A stretch of 33,250 nucleotides of DNA from Clostridiaceae bacterium (GCA_910575585.1 CAJTGF010000062.1:1-33250), one strand, 5' to 3'. Shown: positions 16,135 to 24,069, counted from the first letter of the stretch. Notes: generated by a model from the letters alone, not told the origin. Translations and numbers: made by a program.

Positions 16135-16359
16135 ATGTACTCTCGGAATCTCTCTTGCACCTGCTTTTGTGGCTGATTTTCCGCCAGATACGCATAAATT
16201 TAATCAACGTACGTTCCACGTACGCCTCATAAATTTATACCTTGTGGTACAGAGTGCCGCCGCTCCGTAGGAGCATGTGTTACGGTATGCCCTTGGGTAT
16301 GCGCATCTGACAAAAAATCATCTCACAAAATCAGGCACAAAGAGACTCCGAGAGTACAT
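16135..16359. repeat. 225-bp long-inverted-repeat MITE with GAAA duplication
   Basis: The left end ATGTACTCTCGGAATCTCT and the reverse complement of the right end ATGTACTCTCGGAGTCTCT agree closely, and similarity continues inward for about 60 bp with small gaps (CAGATACGCATA against CAGATGCGCATA). Short hairpins fill the middle (CGTACG/CGTACG, GCTCC/GGAGC). GAAA flanks the element on both sides (16131-16134 and 16360-16363), consistent with a 4-bp target-site duplication. It sits directly upstream of the radical SAM gene promoter. Confidence 0.75.
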
Positions 16360-16387
16360 GAAAAAAGAACGAATGTTCGGAAAATGC

Positions 16388-16416
16388 TTGCGTAAACAGA
16401 ATAAAGGTGATATAAT
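16388..16416 (+). promoter_or_regulatory. Promoter of the radical SAM gene
   Basis: TTGCGT (16388-16393) and a perfect TATAAT (16411-16416) are 17 bp apart, 34 bp before the ATG at 16451. It lies just outside the MITE, so the native promoter survived the insertion. Confidence 0.75.
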
Positions 16417-16450
16417 CAAACAGAACATACGTTTGCAAGGAGGGATTGGG

Positions 16451-17797
16451 ATGCTGATCCAGGAACAGATGGATCTGCAGCAGAAGCTGGCTGTTTTGTC
16501 GGACGCGGCAAAGTATGATGTTTCCTGCACATCCAGCGGTGTTGACAGGGGCAAGAAAAAGGGGATGCTGGGTAATGCGGTGGCCGCAGGGCTGTGCCAC
16601 AGCTTCGGAGCCGACGGCAGGTGCATCTCCCTGTTAAAGATCCTGTTTACCAACCAGTGTATCTATGACTGCCGATACTGCATAAACCGCCGTTCCAATG
16701 ACGTGGTGCGCACCGCCTTTACGCCGGATGAGGTGTGTACCCTTACCATGGAATTTTACAGGCGCAACTATATAGAAGGATTATTTTTAAGCTCCGGGAT
16801 CCTCTACAGTCCCGACTACACCATGGACCTTATCTATCAGGCCCTGAAAAAGCTGAGGGGGCAGTACCGGTTTAACGGTTACATTCATGTGAAAGCCATT
16901 CCCGGGGCCGACCCGGTACTCATAGAACAGGTAGGACTTTTGGCGGACCGAATGAGCGTGAATTTGGAGCTGCCTACGGCCCAGGGGCTGAAGAGCCTGG
17001 CCCCATCCAAGTCCAGGACAAGAATACTGACCCCTATGCGGCAGATCCAGAGAGGGATCCGGGCGCGGCGGGAGGATGTGATCCCCTATGAGAGGGGGCA
17101 GAGGTTTGTGCCTGCAGGGCAAAGCACGCAGATGATTGTGGGAGCCACCCCGGAAAATGACTATCAGATGATCAAAGTGGCGGAGGCCCTGTACCAGAAC
17201 TACGATCTTAAGAGGGTCTTTTACTCCGCCTTTGTCAGGGTTAACGATGACAGCTGCCTTCCGGTCCTTCCCGGAGGCCCTCCGCTTTTGCGGGAGCACA
17301 GGCTGTACCAGGCAGACTGGCTCATGCGGTTTTACGGCTTTCAGGCCGATGAGCTTTTGACAGAGGAGAAGCCCCATTTTAATGTGCTTTTAGACCCCAA
17401 GTGCGACTGGGCCCTTCGGCATATGGAACTGTTTCCCGTGGAGATCAACAGGGCTGACTACGGTATGCTCCTTCGGGTGCCGGGGATCGGGGTCAAGTCA
17501 GCCAAAAGGATCGCGGCGGCCAGAAAAGGGGCTGAGCTTGATTTTTTGGACCTTAAAAAGCTGGGAGTCGTGTTAAAGAGAGCCGTGTACTTCATCACCT
17601 GCAGGGGAAAGATGATGTATCCTTTGAAAGTAGACCAGCAGTTTATCACAAGCCAGCTGGTGGGGGAGGAGCGAAAAAAAGTGTGGGATATCAGGAGTAC
17701 GGACAGCTACCGGCAGATCTCCATGTTTGACGACGGCTGGCTGGCCCCTGCGCCCACTGGGGAGGATGTATACACGGCGGTGTTGGGACAGATTTAG
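16451..17797 (+). CDS. Putative DNA modification/repair radical SAM protein (TIGR03916-like)
   Basis: A 448-residue radical SAM enzyme of the group linked to uracil-DNA-glycosylase-type proteins. The iron-sulfur motif is CIYDCRYC (Cys70, Cys74, Cys77). A C-terminal helix-hairpin-helix (LLRVPGIGVKSAKRIAAAR) points to DNA binding. The family almost always neighbours a DUF4130 protein (TIGR03915), and that partner is here at 18553, although separated by 750 bp of structured repeats. I chose ATG 16451 because AAGGAGG lies 7 bases upstream and a good promoter precedes it; an in-frame extension to 16277 would run through the promoter and the MITE. The chemistry of the family has not been established to my knowledge. 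Confidence 0.9.
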   Translation: MLIQEQMDLQQKLAVLSDAAKYDVSCTSSGVDRGKKKGMLGNAVAAGLCHSFGADGRCISLLKILFTNQCIYDCRYCINRRSNDVVRTAFTPDEVCTLTMEFYRRNYIEGLFLSSGILYSPDYTMDLIYQALKKLRGQYRFNGYIHVKAIPGADPVLIEQVGLLADRMSVNLELPTAQGLKSLAPSKSRTRILTPMRQIQRGIRARREDVIPYERGQRFVPAGQSTQMIVGATPENDYQMIKVAEALYQNYDLKRVFYSAFVRVNDDSCLPVLPGGPPLLREHRLYQADWLMRFYGFQADELLTEEKPHFNVLLDPKCDWALRHMELFPVEINRADYGMLLRVPGIGVKSAKRIAAARKGAELDFLDLKKLGVVLKRAVYFITCRGKMMYPLKVDQQFITSQLVGEERKKVWDIRSTDSYRQISMFDDGWLAPAPTGEDVYTAVLGQI

Positions 17798-18103
17798 ACC
17801 CTTAAGAACGATTTCTTGCGCAAAATGGCAAAATAATAGAATTGCTGTATTGTTGAGTGAGCAATGGGCGGGGATTGTCGTGAGGCCAGTCAGAGGAGAG
17901 CTGTCCCGTCCGGGTTCAGATATGCCAAACATTCCGATGAGCCCAAAGCGGAAAACACTCGGGGTGAGGCCCTCCTGTTTTCCTGGTCTCATCTCCATGG
18001 CATAGATTCACCCTGCCGGGACAGCTCTCCTCTGCCTGGCAAAACCAGAATTCGCTGGCTAAGGTTTGCTCACTTAAGGTGGTTTCGGTAGGGGACGCTA
18101 CCT
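17795..18103 (-). repeat. Structured palindromic repeat, copy 2 (inverted)
   Basis: This is copy 1 in reverse orientation, with homology starting exactly at the TAG stop codon of the radical SAM gene. Core ends are GTGAGCAA (17857-17864) and TTTGCTCAC (18064-18072). The long stem arms are the same sequence as in copy 1 but carry a few mismatches (CGTCCGGGT faces ACCCTGCCG), so this copy is slightly decayed. The conserved loop is retained. Confidence 0.85.
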
Positions 18104-18233
18104 CAACTTTGCAGCGAAAAACAGCTTCTTTTTATGGCCTCAAGTATATTGTTGAGTAAGGTTAAAGCGATGTTGTTGGGAACCTGAAAGGATCTGCCGC
18201 CAAAGCAGTTATCTTTTCACTACAGAGTCGAAA

Positions 18234-18501
18234 CAGCGTTCCCTATCAAAACCACCTTAAGTGAGCAAATCCCGGCCAGCGAATTCTGCTTTTGCCCGGG
18301 AGGGAAGGCAGGCTGTGTGCCGGGCGGGTGAATCTATGCCATGGAGATGAGACCAGGGAAACAGGAGGGCCTACCCCCTCCTGGTTCCCGTTTTGGGCTC
18401 ATCGGAATGTCTGGCATATCTGAACCCGAACGGCACACAGCCTCCCTTCCCTCCCGGGCCCACGACAATCCCCGCCCATTGCTCACTCAACAATACAGCA
18501 A
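18234..18501 (+). repeat. Structured palindromic repeat, copy 3 (divergent stem)
   Basis: Flanks, core ends (GTGAGCAAA at 18261-18269, TTGCTCAC at 18479-18486) and the central loop match copies 1 and 2. The stem arms are different: 18294-18329 and 18424-18459 share little sequence with copy 1 yet pair with each other at 33 of 36 positions. The inner hairpin GGGAAACAGGAGG/CCTCCTGGTTCCC is longer than in copy 1 and also compensated. The 130 bp between copies 2 and 3 contain TTGTTGAGTAAG at about 18150, resembling a worn repeat end. Confidence 0.85.
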
Positions 18502-18552
18502 CATAACGAATTTAAAGTTCCGGTTTATCCGGGGTAGGAGAAAGGAGCAGTT

Positions 18553-19317
18553 ATGACCATATTTCAGTGCAGCGACACGCTGGACGGGATCTTGTGCGGG
18601 GTCTACGATGCGTGGATGAGCAGACTGGGCCATGGGAATGTGGCCCTGGAGTTAGAGGACACCGGGAATCGGAAGCTGTTTGCAGAGTACCGCAGGGCGG
18701 AAGAGAGCCGGGAGAAGACAGACAAGGTGATTGCGGCCGTGTACAGGAAAGCGGGGAAGCAGGCGTATGACATGGTGTTTCGGGCGTCTCTAAGCCGGGA
18801 GGAGGAGAAAGCGGACAAGATTTACCGCTTTTTGGTTTACGCGCTCAACTGCGGCCCCAAGGTGGCGGATATGCTGCAGATACCTGCCGTTTACGAGATC
18901 TTCCGCATGAACCGCAATGTGGCTAACGAGGCCCATCTGCTTATAGAGTTTGCCCGGTTTTCCGAGACAAAGGACAGGGTGCTGGTGTCTATGGTAGGAC
19001 CGAAAAATGACGTTACCATTCTGATGGCGCCTCACTTTGCGGACAGGATGCCGGAGGAGAACTGGATCATTTATGACGAAGGGAGAAGGAAGGGGATCGT
19101 CCACAAAGCGGGGGAAGGCTGGATGGTGGTCCGGACCGGGGACGATGCCTGGAAGGAACAGCTTAGGAAGGGGACAGACCAGGAGAAGTTTGCCGGGCTG
19201 TGGAAAACCTTTCATAAAAGCATTGCCATTGAGGAACGGCGCAACTATGTGTGCCAGCGGGGCCATCTGCCTTTGCGGTTCAGGCCGTATATGACCGAAT
19301 TTTCTGACAGGGGATAG
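18553..19317 (+). CDS. DUF4130 / radical SAM-linked DNA metabolism protein (TIGR03915-like)
   Basis: A 254-residue protein of the family encoded next to, or fused with, the uracil-DNA-glycosylase-linked radical SAM proteins. Recognisable segments are the N-terminal IFQCSDTLDGILCGVYDAW and the middle MNRNVANEAHLLIEFARF and APHFADRMPEENWIIYDE. No membrane segment or signal peptide; presumably cytoplasmic and acting with the product of 16451. GAAAGGAG lies 5-6 bases before ATG 18553. Length is usual for the standalone form; no glycosylase domain is fused. The partner is inferred from family context, and no biochemical role is known to me. Confidence 0.87.
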   Translation: MTIFQCSDTLDGILCGVYDAWMSRLGHGNVALELEDTGNRKLFAEYRRAEESREKTDKVIAAVYRKAGKQAYDMVFRASLSREEEKADKIYRFLVYALNCGPKVADMLQIPAVYEIFRMNRNVANEAHLLIEFARFSETKDRVLVSMVGPKNDVTILMAPHFADRMPEENWIIYDEGRRKGIVHKAGEGWMVVRTGDDAWKEQLRKGTDQEKFAGLWKTFHKSIAIEERRNYVCQRGHLPLRFRPYMTEFSDRG

Positions 19318-19331
19318 CGGATAAAAAGTGC

Positions 19332-19360
19332 TTGCCTTTTTTCGTTTCATGGAGTATAGT
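19332..19360 (+). promoter_or_regulatory. Promoter of the yifB-family gene
   Basis: TTGCCT (19332-19337) and TATAGT (19355-19360) are 17 bp apart, about 100 bp before the start at 19462. The leader shows no hairpin that I can support. Confidence 0.5.
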
Positions 19361-19461
19361 GGATTTATCAGAAATCTTACACAGGGAATCTTTTTGATTC
19401 GTCAACGCAGATTTAGCGTTCTTGGATGCACGTTTCCGTGCCATGATTCCATTTAAGAGAG

Positions 19462-20628
19462 ATGAATACGAAAAAAGGAGGCATTTTTTTGTTCAGTAAA
19501 GTAAACAGCATAGGGCTGAAAGGTCTGGACGGGTATCCGGTGTCCGTGGAGGTGGACGCAGGCGACGGCCTTCCCGGAGTCACCATGGTGGGCGCGCTGG
19601 CCTCGGAGGTCAGGGAAGCTCAGGACCGGGTGCGCACGGCCCTTAAAAATTCGGGATATCACATCAGGCCCCGGAAGGTGACGGTGAATCTGTCTCCAGC
19701 GGATATCCGAAAAAGCGGGACAGGATTTGACTTTCCCATTGCCATGGGGATGCTGTGCGCCTATGGCATGGCAGACCAAAGGAAGCTGAAAGGCGCGGCG
19801 CTTATGGGGGAATTGGGACTGGACGGTGAGTTAAAGCCGGTGCGCGGCATACTGTCTTTGGTATCCGAGGCAAAAGCCCAGGGATGGACCAGATGTTTTC
19901 TCCCCAAGGAGAATGTCAGGGAAGGGCAGGCCATTGAGGGGATCCGCGTCATCGGCATTTCCTCCCTAAAGGAGATGGCGGAGTACATGAAAGACCCGGA
20001 TACAGGAAAGGCATGGGAAGGGGGACAGACAGAGGATGGGGGCCAGGAGGCTTACTCTGTGGATTACCGGGAGGTCCGGGGCCAGGTTTTGATGAAGCGG
20101 GCGGCGGAGGTGGCGGTGGCAGGATGGCACAACCTGCTCTACATCGGCCCGGCGGGAACGGGAAAGAGCATGATCGCGGAGCGGATCCCCACCATCATGC
20201 CCTCCTGCACCAGGAAAGAGCGGCTGGAGATATCAAAGGTTTACAGCATCTGCGGCCTTCTGCCCCAAAGCGGAGCACTTTTAAGCCGAAGGCCCTTTCG
20301 CAGCCCCCATCACTCCATCACTGGGGCGGCCCTGGTAGGCGGCGGCAAAAATCCTATCCCCGGGGAACTGTCTTTGGCATCCGGAGGCGTTTTGTTTTTG
20401 GATGAGTTCCCCGAATTTTCCAAACATGTGATCGAGATGATGCGCCAGCCCTTGGAGAGCAGGAAGGTGGTGCTGTCCCGGGTTAGCGGAAAGTATGAGT
20501 TTCCGGCGGGATTTATCCTGGTGGCAGCCATGAACGTGGAAACATCGAATTTGATACAAACTACTTATGACAAAAAAGCTAAAAATACTGCAAAATCAAG
20601 GTATTCATTTAATCTTTTATGTGACTAA
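19462..20628 (+). pseudogene. yifB: YifB/ComM-family AAA ATPase, truncated by island insertion
   Basis: The Mg-chelatase-like ComM/YifB family (full length about 500-510 residues) is a hexameric helicase-like ATPase; ComM promotes branch migration during transformation. Native sequence runs from residue 1 to about 358: the N-terminal LonC-like domain (VNSIGLKGLDGYPVSVEVDA), Walker A GPAGTGKS and Walker B GVLFLDEFPEF. It stops after VAAMN, where the family continues with the NPCPCG zinc-binding segment. The last 30 residues (VETSNLIQTTYDKKAK...) are unrelated and AT-rich. The sensor and arginine-finger parts and the C-terminal domain are missing, so ATPase function should be lost. The remaining 3' part is presumably at the far end of the island, outside the window. 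ATG 19462 precedes GGAGG; a later in-frame TTG at 19489 (the codon after FL), 5 bases behind a long T tract, is a poor alternative. Confidence 0.9.
20530..20541 (+). other. Left junction of an integrated mobile element
   Basis: Homology to the YifB family ends after the Met-Asn codons at 20530-20535 and an AT-rich foreign sequence begins at about 20536. ComM genes are known integration targets (the AbaR islands of Acinetobacter). The exact crossover cannot be fixed without the other end. The stretch 20536-20695 holds only the chimeric tail of the broken gene and AT-rich DNA. Confidence 0.65.
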
Positions 20629-20695
20629 AGCTACCATCAAGGACAACTGGTCACGCTTCCAAATAAAGCAGAAAGACGAATTTGCACCTGTTTTT

Positions 20696-20930
20696 AACGA
20701 TAGGAAAGTATCGTTATAAAGATTTACTTATCGTTACAAGGTATAGGTCTCGTGAACTACTCACGACTGAAGTCACGAGTGTGTGGCGGCAATTCATCAA
20801 GACCTCTTGAATAAGGATATGATGAAGGCGAAGGACTCCCAGGAACGGGATCTCCATCCGCTTCGAAACAGGGAAAGTTATATAATCAGTTCGCCGCAAG
20901 CCCACGGTTTTAACCGTGGGTTAGGCGGTT
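20696..20930 (+). repeat. Orphan IS200/IS605-like palindromic end sequences
   Basis: Four palindrome features follow each other: AACGATA/TATCGTT (20696-20715), CTCGTGA/TCACGAG (20749-20779) with a competing inner ACTCACGACT fold, the segment GGCGGCAATTCATC (about 20785-20798) that I associate with right ends of TnpB-carrying IS605-type elements, and the perfect hairpin CCCACGGTTTTAACCGTGGG (20901-20920) framed by CGCC/GGCG. No tnpA or tnpB gene is present. It could be a palindrome-associated minimal element, a solo end, or a relic of an omega-RNA. From 20931 to 21156 I see nothing further. Confidence 0.5.
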
Positions 20931-21156
20931 AAAAAAAACAGAAAAATATAAGAATCCCATCCCCAGTTGCAGCGAAAAGCGGCGTGGATTTATCAACCCC
21001 CTGCGGACGGATTTATTTAAATACATTTTGGGAAGATGGTTGTTAAGTTTGCATCAATGGAGTCATACTGTATTCCTCCCTAGAATATTTACTGAATAGA
21101 TTGTAGCATATTTTTTCAGATATTGGAATGAAAATGTACGGCGAAAGAATTAGACT

Positions 21157-21279
21157 ATGCAAAAAGGACGGATATATAATTTATTTCAGGACGAAGAAGC
21201 TGTCACACATCCAAAGAGGCCCGGGGCGGTATTTATCTTCCGGGGAGAACCATATGCGTTTGCAAGACACGAGCATTAA
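21157..21279 (+). CDS. Possible small protein, 40 residues
   Basis: A 40-codon frame, ATG 21157 to TAA 21279, with plausible composition (starts MQKGRIYNLFQDEEAV, ends FRGEPYAFARHEH). The upstream GAAAG is a poor ribosome binding site. It lies 45 bp before the sigma-factor-like gene. No family recognised; composition looks more protein-like than the overlapping longer frame from 21128. Confidence 0.35.
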   Translation: MQKGRIYNLFQDEEAVTHPKRPGAVFIFRGEPYAFARHEH

Positions 21280-21323
21280 ATCAGGCGGTGTGCGGCAGGG
21301 GACTGTACGGGAAGGAGGACATC

Positions 21324-22419
21324 ATGGAATTGGAAGGGTATGGCAGCGGGTGCGATGAATGCAGCGAGGAGCTTGGAAATTGCGGGAGCAGTTTAAGCGG
21401 CTACATGGGGGCAAACTGCAGCCAAGAAAAAAGGAACGGATCGAGGGCATCCAGGACAGTGCATTCCTGCTGAACGAGGCGGCGCGGTTCGCCAAAGGTA
21501 CGGATGCAGCCCAAATCCGCGAGAATTTCCGGAAGTATGTTGAGGACGTCAACAGCGGCAACGAGGCGGCCAGACAGGCAGCACAAGAAGGGGCCTGCAG
21601 GGATCTGGAATTTTTTATCATCAGCATCCTTTCCAGGAAGTTCAGTACATATGTTGAAAAAGACAGGGGTTTTTTTGAGGACCTGGTACAGGCCGGGTGG
21701 ATGGGGATCATTGCGGCTCTTGCGAAGTATAACCCAGACAAGGGCATGCCAACTACCTATTTTTTCCCCATATCCTGCATGAGATGACCTCGCAGGTCAA
21801 CCTGATGAAGCATGACACCAAACCACACATGGCAGCTACCAAGAAGAAGATCCTGGAAGTCAACCAGCAGTTCGCCAAGTACGGGACGGAGCCTTCGATC
21901 CATGATTACGCTTATCATCTCGACATCCCCTTCCACCGTATTATCAATACGCTGGCGGAGATGAGGGCGGGGAATACCAAGGTGAGCATCGACGACCCGG
22001 AGGCAGTGCCGCTGGAAGACCGGCAGTCTACTATGCGGGGGCCGGAGGAATCTGCGATCAGCAGTTTCAACTTCAGCCAGTTGATGGAGATTGCCCGTGA
22101 ACTGGAACCCAAGGAAGAGATCATCCAGTGCTTCATTGAAATGTGCGATGGAAACGTCAAGGCGGCAGAGCTCGCAGAGCGGTACAGCCTGCCTGCATCC
22201 GAGATTTCGGAAGGCGTCAAAAATTTAAAGAACCGCCTGCGCTACCACCCGAGGATGCGGGAGCTGTATCCGGAACGGTTCCGGGCGAAGGAGCATGAAC
22301 TTTCCGAACGGATCACATGCATGCCGGTTGAAGAAGGGCGTATGGCGATTGATGATCTCCTGGATTCCTTGAAGGCTATGTCCGATGGCGGGCAGGACCT
22401 GGATGTAAAACTTGGATGA
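21324..22419 (+). pseudogene. Sigma-70-like factor broken by two frameshifts
   Basis: Three reading frames join into one protein of about 365 residues. Frame A starts at ATG 21324 behind GAAGGAGG (MELEGYGSGCDECSEELG). Frame B carries the sigma region 2-like part (FFEDLVQAGWMGIIAALAKY, then NPDKGMPTTYFFP). Frame C continues with HILHEMTSQVNLMKHD and regions resembling sigma 3 and 4 (IIQCFIEMCDGNVKAAELAE) to TGA at 22419. The first break is near 21375-21381 (GGAAAT), the second in T6C4 at 21760-21769. Both are repaired by adding one base. Alternatively frame C starts at its own ATG 21784, which overlaps the frame B stop as ATGA, or is reached by a -1 slip on T-TTC-CCC. The island may have used it to direct its own transcription (inference). 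Confidence 0.65.
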
Positions 22420-22654
22420 ATACCGCAGCATCTGGCGGAGGAGCGGCACGGCCTTTTCGGAAGTAACCAGCTTCCCTATTACCACTCTCTGGGCACATGC
22501 CAGCCGTATGGCATGGCCTGGAAGCGGACGGATGGTATGGAAGCCCATCACGCCTGCTGCGGAAGGGACCCGTAAGGTCAACTGGGCAGCAGGAACAGCG
22601 TAATGCTGGACTAAACTGCGGTTCTTGCGGCGGCCTCCGGGTCGGCGCAGGAAT

Positions 22655-22684
22655 CCCCGTCCGAGCCTTCGGGGTCGGGCGGGG
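22655..22684 (+). other. GC-rich hairpin with TTCG tetraloop in a gene-poor stretch
   Basis: A 13-bp stem with one mismatch (22655-22667 with 22672-22684) closed by the extra-stable C(TTCG)G loop, without a T-run, so not a simple terminator. It lies in the gap 22420-22808, where I see no confident gene. An open continuation of the sigma frame to about 22575 and a frame from ATG 22694 (MDEWDAIFHMPFITQEDKEG) are the only coding hints. The hairpin ends 9 bases before that ATG and could mask its translation start. Confidence 0.55.
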
Positions 22685-22808
22685 TAGTTCAAAATGGATG
22701 AATGGGATGCAATATTTCATATGCCATTTATTACGCAGGAGGACAAAGAGGGCTATTTGCTGTTTTTTGGAGTCATTATTAAAAATCGGAAGGAGGGAGC
22801 AGGAGCGG

Positions 22809-23528
22809 ATGTATACAGTCTTTTTTGGAGTCCGGCCAGGAAGCGGTCAAATCTCAAGCATATTCCTGTCTGCCCATCCTCAAAAGGCTCACTGGGATGC
22901 CTGCAAAATATCAATGGACAAAACGGATTTGTGTTATCTGTACGATGCTGTATACAGCAGAAAAAGCAGTTCGATCCTGCAGGGGATTGGCAGGAACATG
23001 CTGTCAGCCAGAGATATCGGCTTTCTATGCCGATATGTGTGTGAATATTATCTGCGCTGGGGACCGGAAGAAACTATACAGAAACTCTCCAGGTCAGTCC
23101 TGCGGATGATGAAGCTAGACAATCTTGTGGAAGAAATGAAACTTCCGCCAGAGATCTCACTGCCGGAAAGAAAAATTTATCTTTTTTTCCTGATGTATCC
23201 GGAATATTTTAAAACGTACCCCAAAGCATTATTCATAATAGCCATTTACCAGTCGGTGCTCAGAGGGGACAGGAAGGAATTCCCTCGTTGCTTCTTTTCA
23301 GGGGGATATGGGGCGGAGCAGAACGCCAGGATTTGCCTGATCTATGCGCTCCAGGCATTTGCTGGCTGCCGCACCAGCGATGACTGCATCCGGTTCATGT
23401 CATCCAAGCAGGCTGTCGCATTCCTGAGGAGGGCAAAGCTGTACAATGTCATGAAACAGAGATACATGTCTCCGATAATGTATGTCGATGACGCATTGCA
23501 GAGGTCTGGCGTGCTTGATTGGGGATAG
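22809..23528 (+). CDS. Hypothetical protein of the island, 239 residues
   Basis: No family recognised. ATG 22809 is preceded by CAGGAGCGG (AGGAG at about 6 bases) and a GGAGG further up, so I prefer it over the longer frame from 22497, which runs through the GC-rich hairpin. The protein starts MYTVFFGVRPGSGQIS and is rich in aromatic and basic residues. A helical middle part contains EETIQKLSRSVLRMMKLDNL. It has no signal peptide or clear membrane helix. A weak stem GGGGAT/ATCCCC (23521-23547) overlaps its stop codon. It may be one gene with the short frame at 22694 if a frameshift separates them. Confidence 0.55.
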   Translation: MYTVFFGVRPGSGQISSIFLSAHPQKAHWDACKISMDKTDLCYLYDAVYSRKSSSILQGIGRNMLSARDIGFLCRYVCEYYLRWGPEETIQKLSRSVLRMMKLDNLVEEMKLPPEISLPERKIYLFFLMYPEYFKTYPKALFIIAIYQSVLRGDRKEFPRCFFSGGYGAEQNARICLIYALQAFAGCRTSDDCIRFMSSKQAVAFLRRAKLYNVMKQRYMSPIMYVDDALQRSGVLDWG

Positions 23529-23579
23529 GGGGCTTGTACAGATCCCCATAAAAATACATAATTATAAAGGAGTAAAAAA

Positions 23580-23963
23580 TTGGTTAATAATTATAACATG
23601 AAAAAACAAATGGAGAAACTAATCCAAACAAAAGGCGGCAAGGCGTTTTTTCGTGAGCTTAATATGGCCCGTATCCCATTCTTTTTCATTGCGGCCATAG
23701 AAAACACGGAAGATAGAACGGAATATTTCTGTGAAACCATCACACCGGGAGCGATGGGTATCCGCCTTGCAGAGGATAAAATTGCAGATCATCTGAAGCT
23801 CCAGAATCATGGCTTTATCATGGTTTTGGACATTGATCCCAGTGGAAAAACGGGAAATAAGAGCAGTGGCACCGTTTCTCCTACGGATCAAGAGCTGAAG
23901 GCAGGCAAAAGCGACAATGTAACAACTTCCGCCTTACTTGATTCCATGATAAGATCGTTATAA
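23580..23963 (+). CDS. Hypothetical protein, TTG start, 127 residues
   Basis: AAGGAG (23567-23572) is placed 7 bases before TTG 23580, which supports that start; ATG 23598 is further from the site. The protein begins VNNYNMKKQMEKLIQTKGGK and has the hydrophobic strand ARIPFFFIAAIEN near residue 30 and a second near 80 (GFIMVLDID), then a polar, Ser/Thr-rich tail. It suggests a small globular cytoplasmic protein. No family recognised. Confidence 0.6.
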   Translation: MVNNYNMKKQMEKLIQTKGGKAFFRELNMARIPFFFIAAIENTEDRTEYFCETITPGAMGIRLAEDKIADHLKLQNHGFIMVLDIDPSGKTGNKSSGTVSPTDQELKAGKSDNVTTSALLDSMIRSL

Positions 23964-23996
23964 AACGTTTCGGCGAAACCCCAGGGGCTTGCCCAT

Positions 23997-24032
23997 AGGA
24001 TGAAGCCGCATAAAAACCTCCATCTTCATCCT
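23997..24032. other. Palindrome AGGATGAAG/CTTCATCCT upstream of a promoter
   Basis: A perfect 9-bp inverted repeat with an 18-base spacer, 9 bp upstream of the -35 of the next promoter. No T-run follows, so an operator or an RNA stem is more likely than a terminator. A small hairpin GTTTC/GAAAC lies just upstream at about 23968-23980. Confidence 0.45.
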
Positions 24033-24041
24033 AACCGATAC

Positions 24042-24069
24042 TTGACTATCCTTGGATATATGGTATATT
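24042..24069 (+). promoter_or_regulatory. Promoter of the 24101 gene
   Basis: TTGACT (24042-24047) and TATATT (24064-24069), 16 bp apart, 31 bp before ATG 24101. It suggests a new transcription unit within the island. Confidence 0.6.

Noticed and set aside
16277-16450. N-terminal extension of the radical SAM gene by 58 residues
   Set aside because: The extension crosses a MITE end and a good sigma-A promoter, and a strong ribosome binding site points to ATG 16451.
20013-20405. 130-residue frame inside yifB
   Set aside because: Out-of-frame shadow of the ATPase core, Gly/Pro-rich.
22497-22808. Upstream extension of the 22809 gene
   Set aside because: The translation over the GC-rich hairpin is rich in Gly, Arg and Cys and the start lacks a site; ATG 22809 has one.
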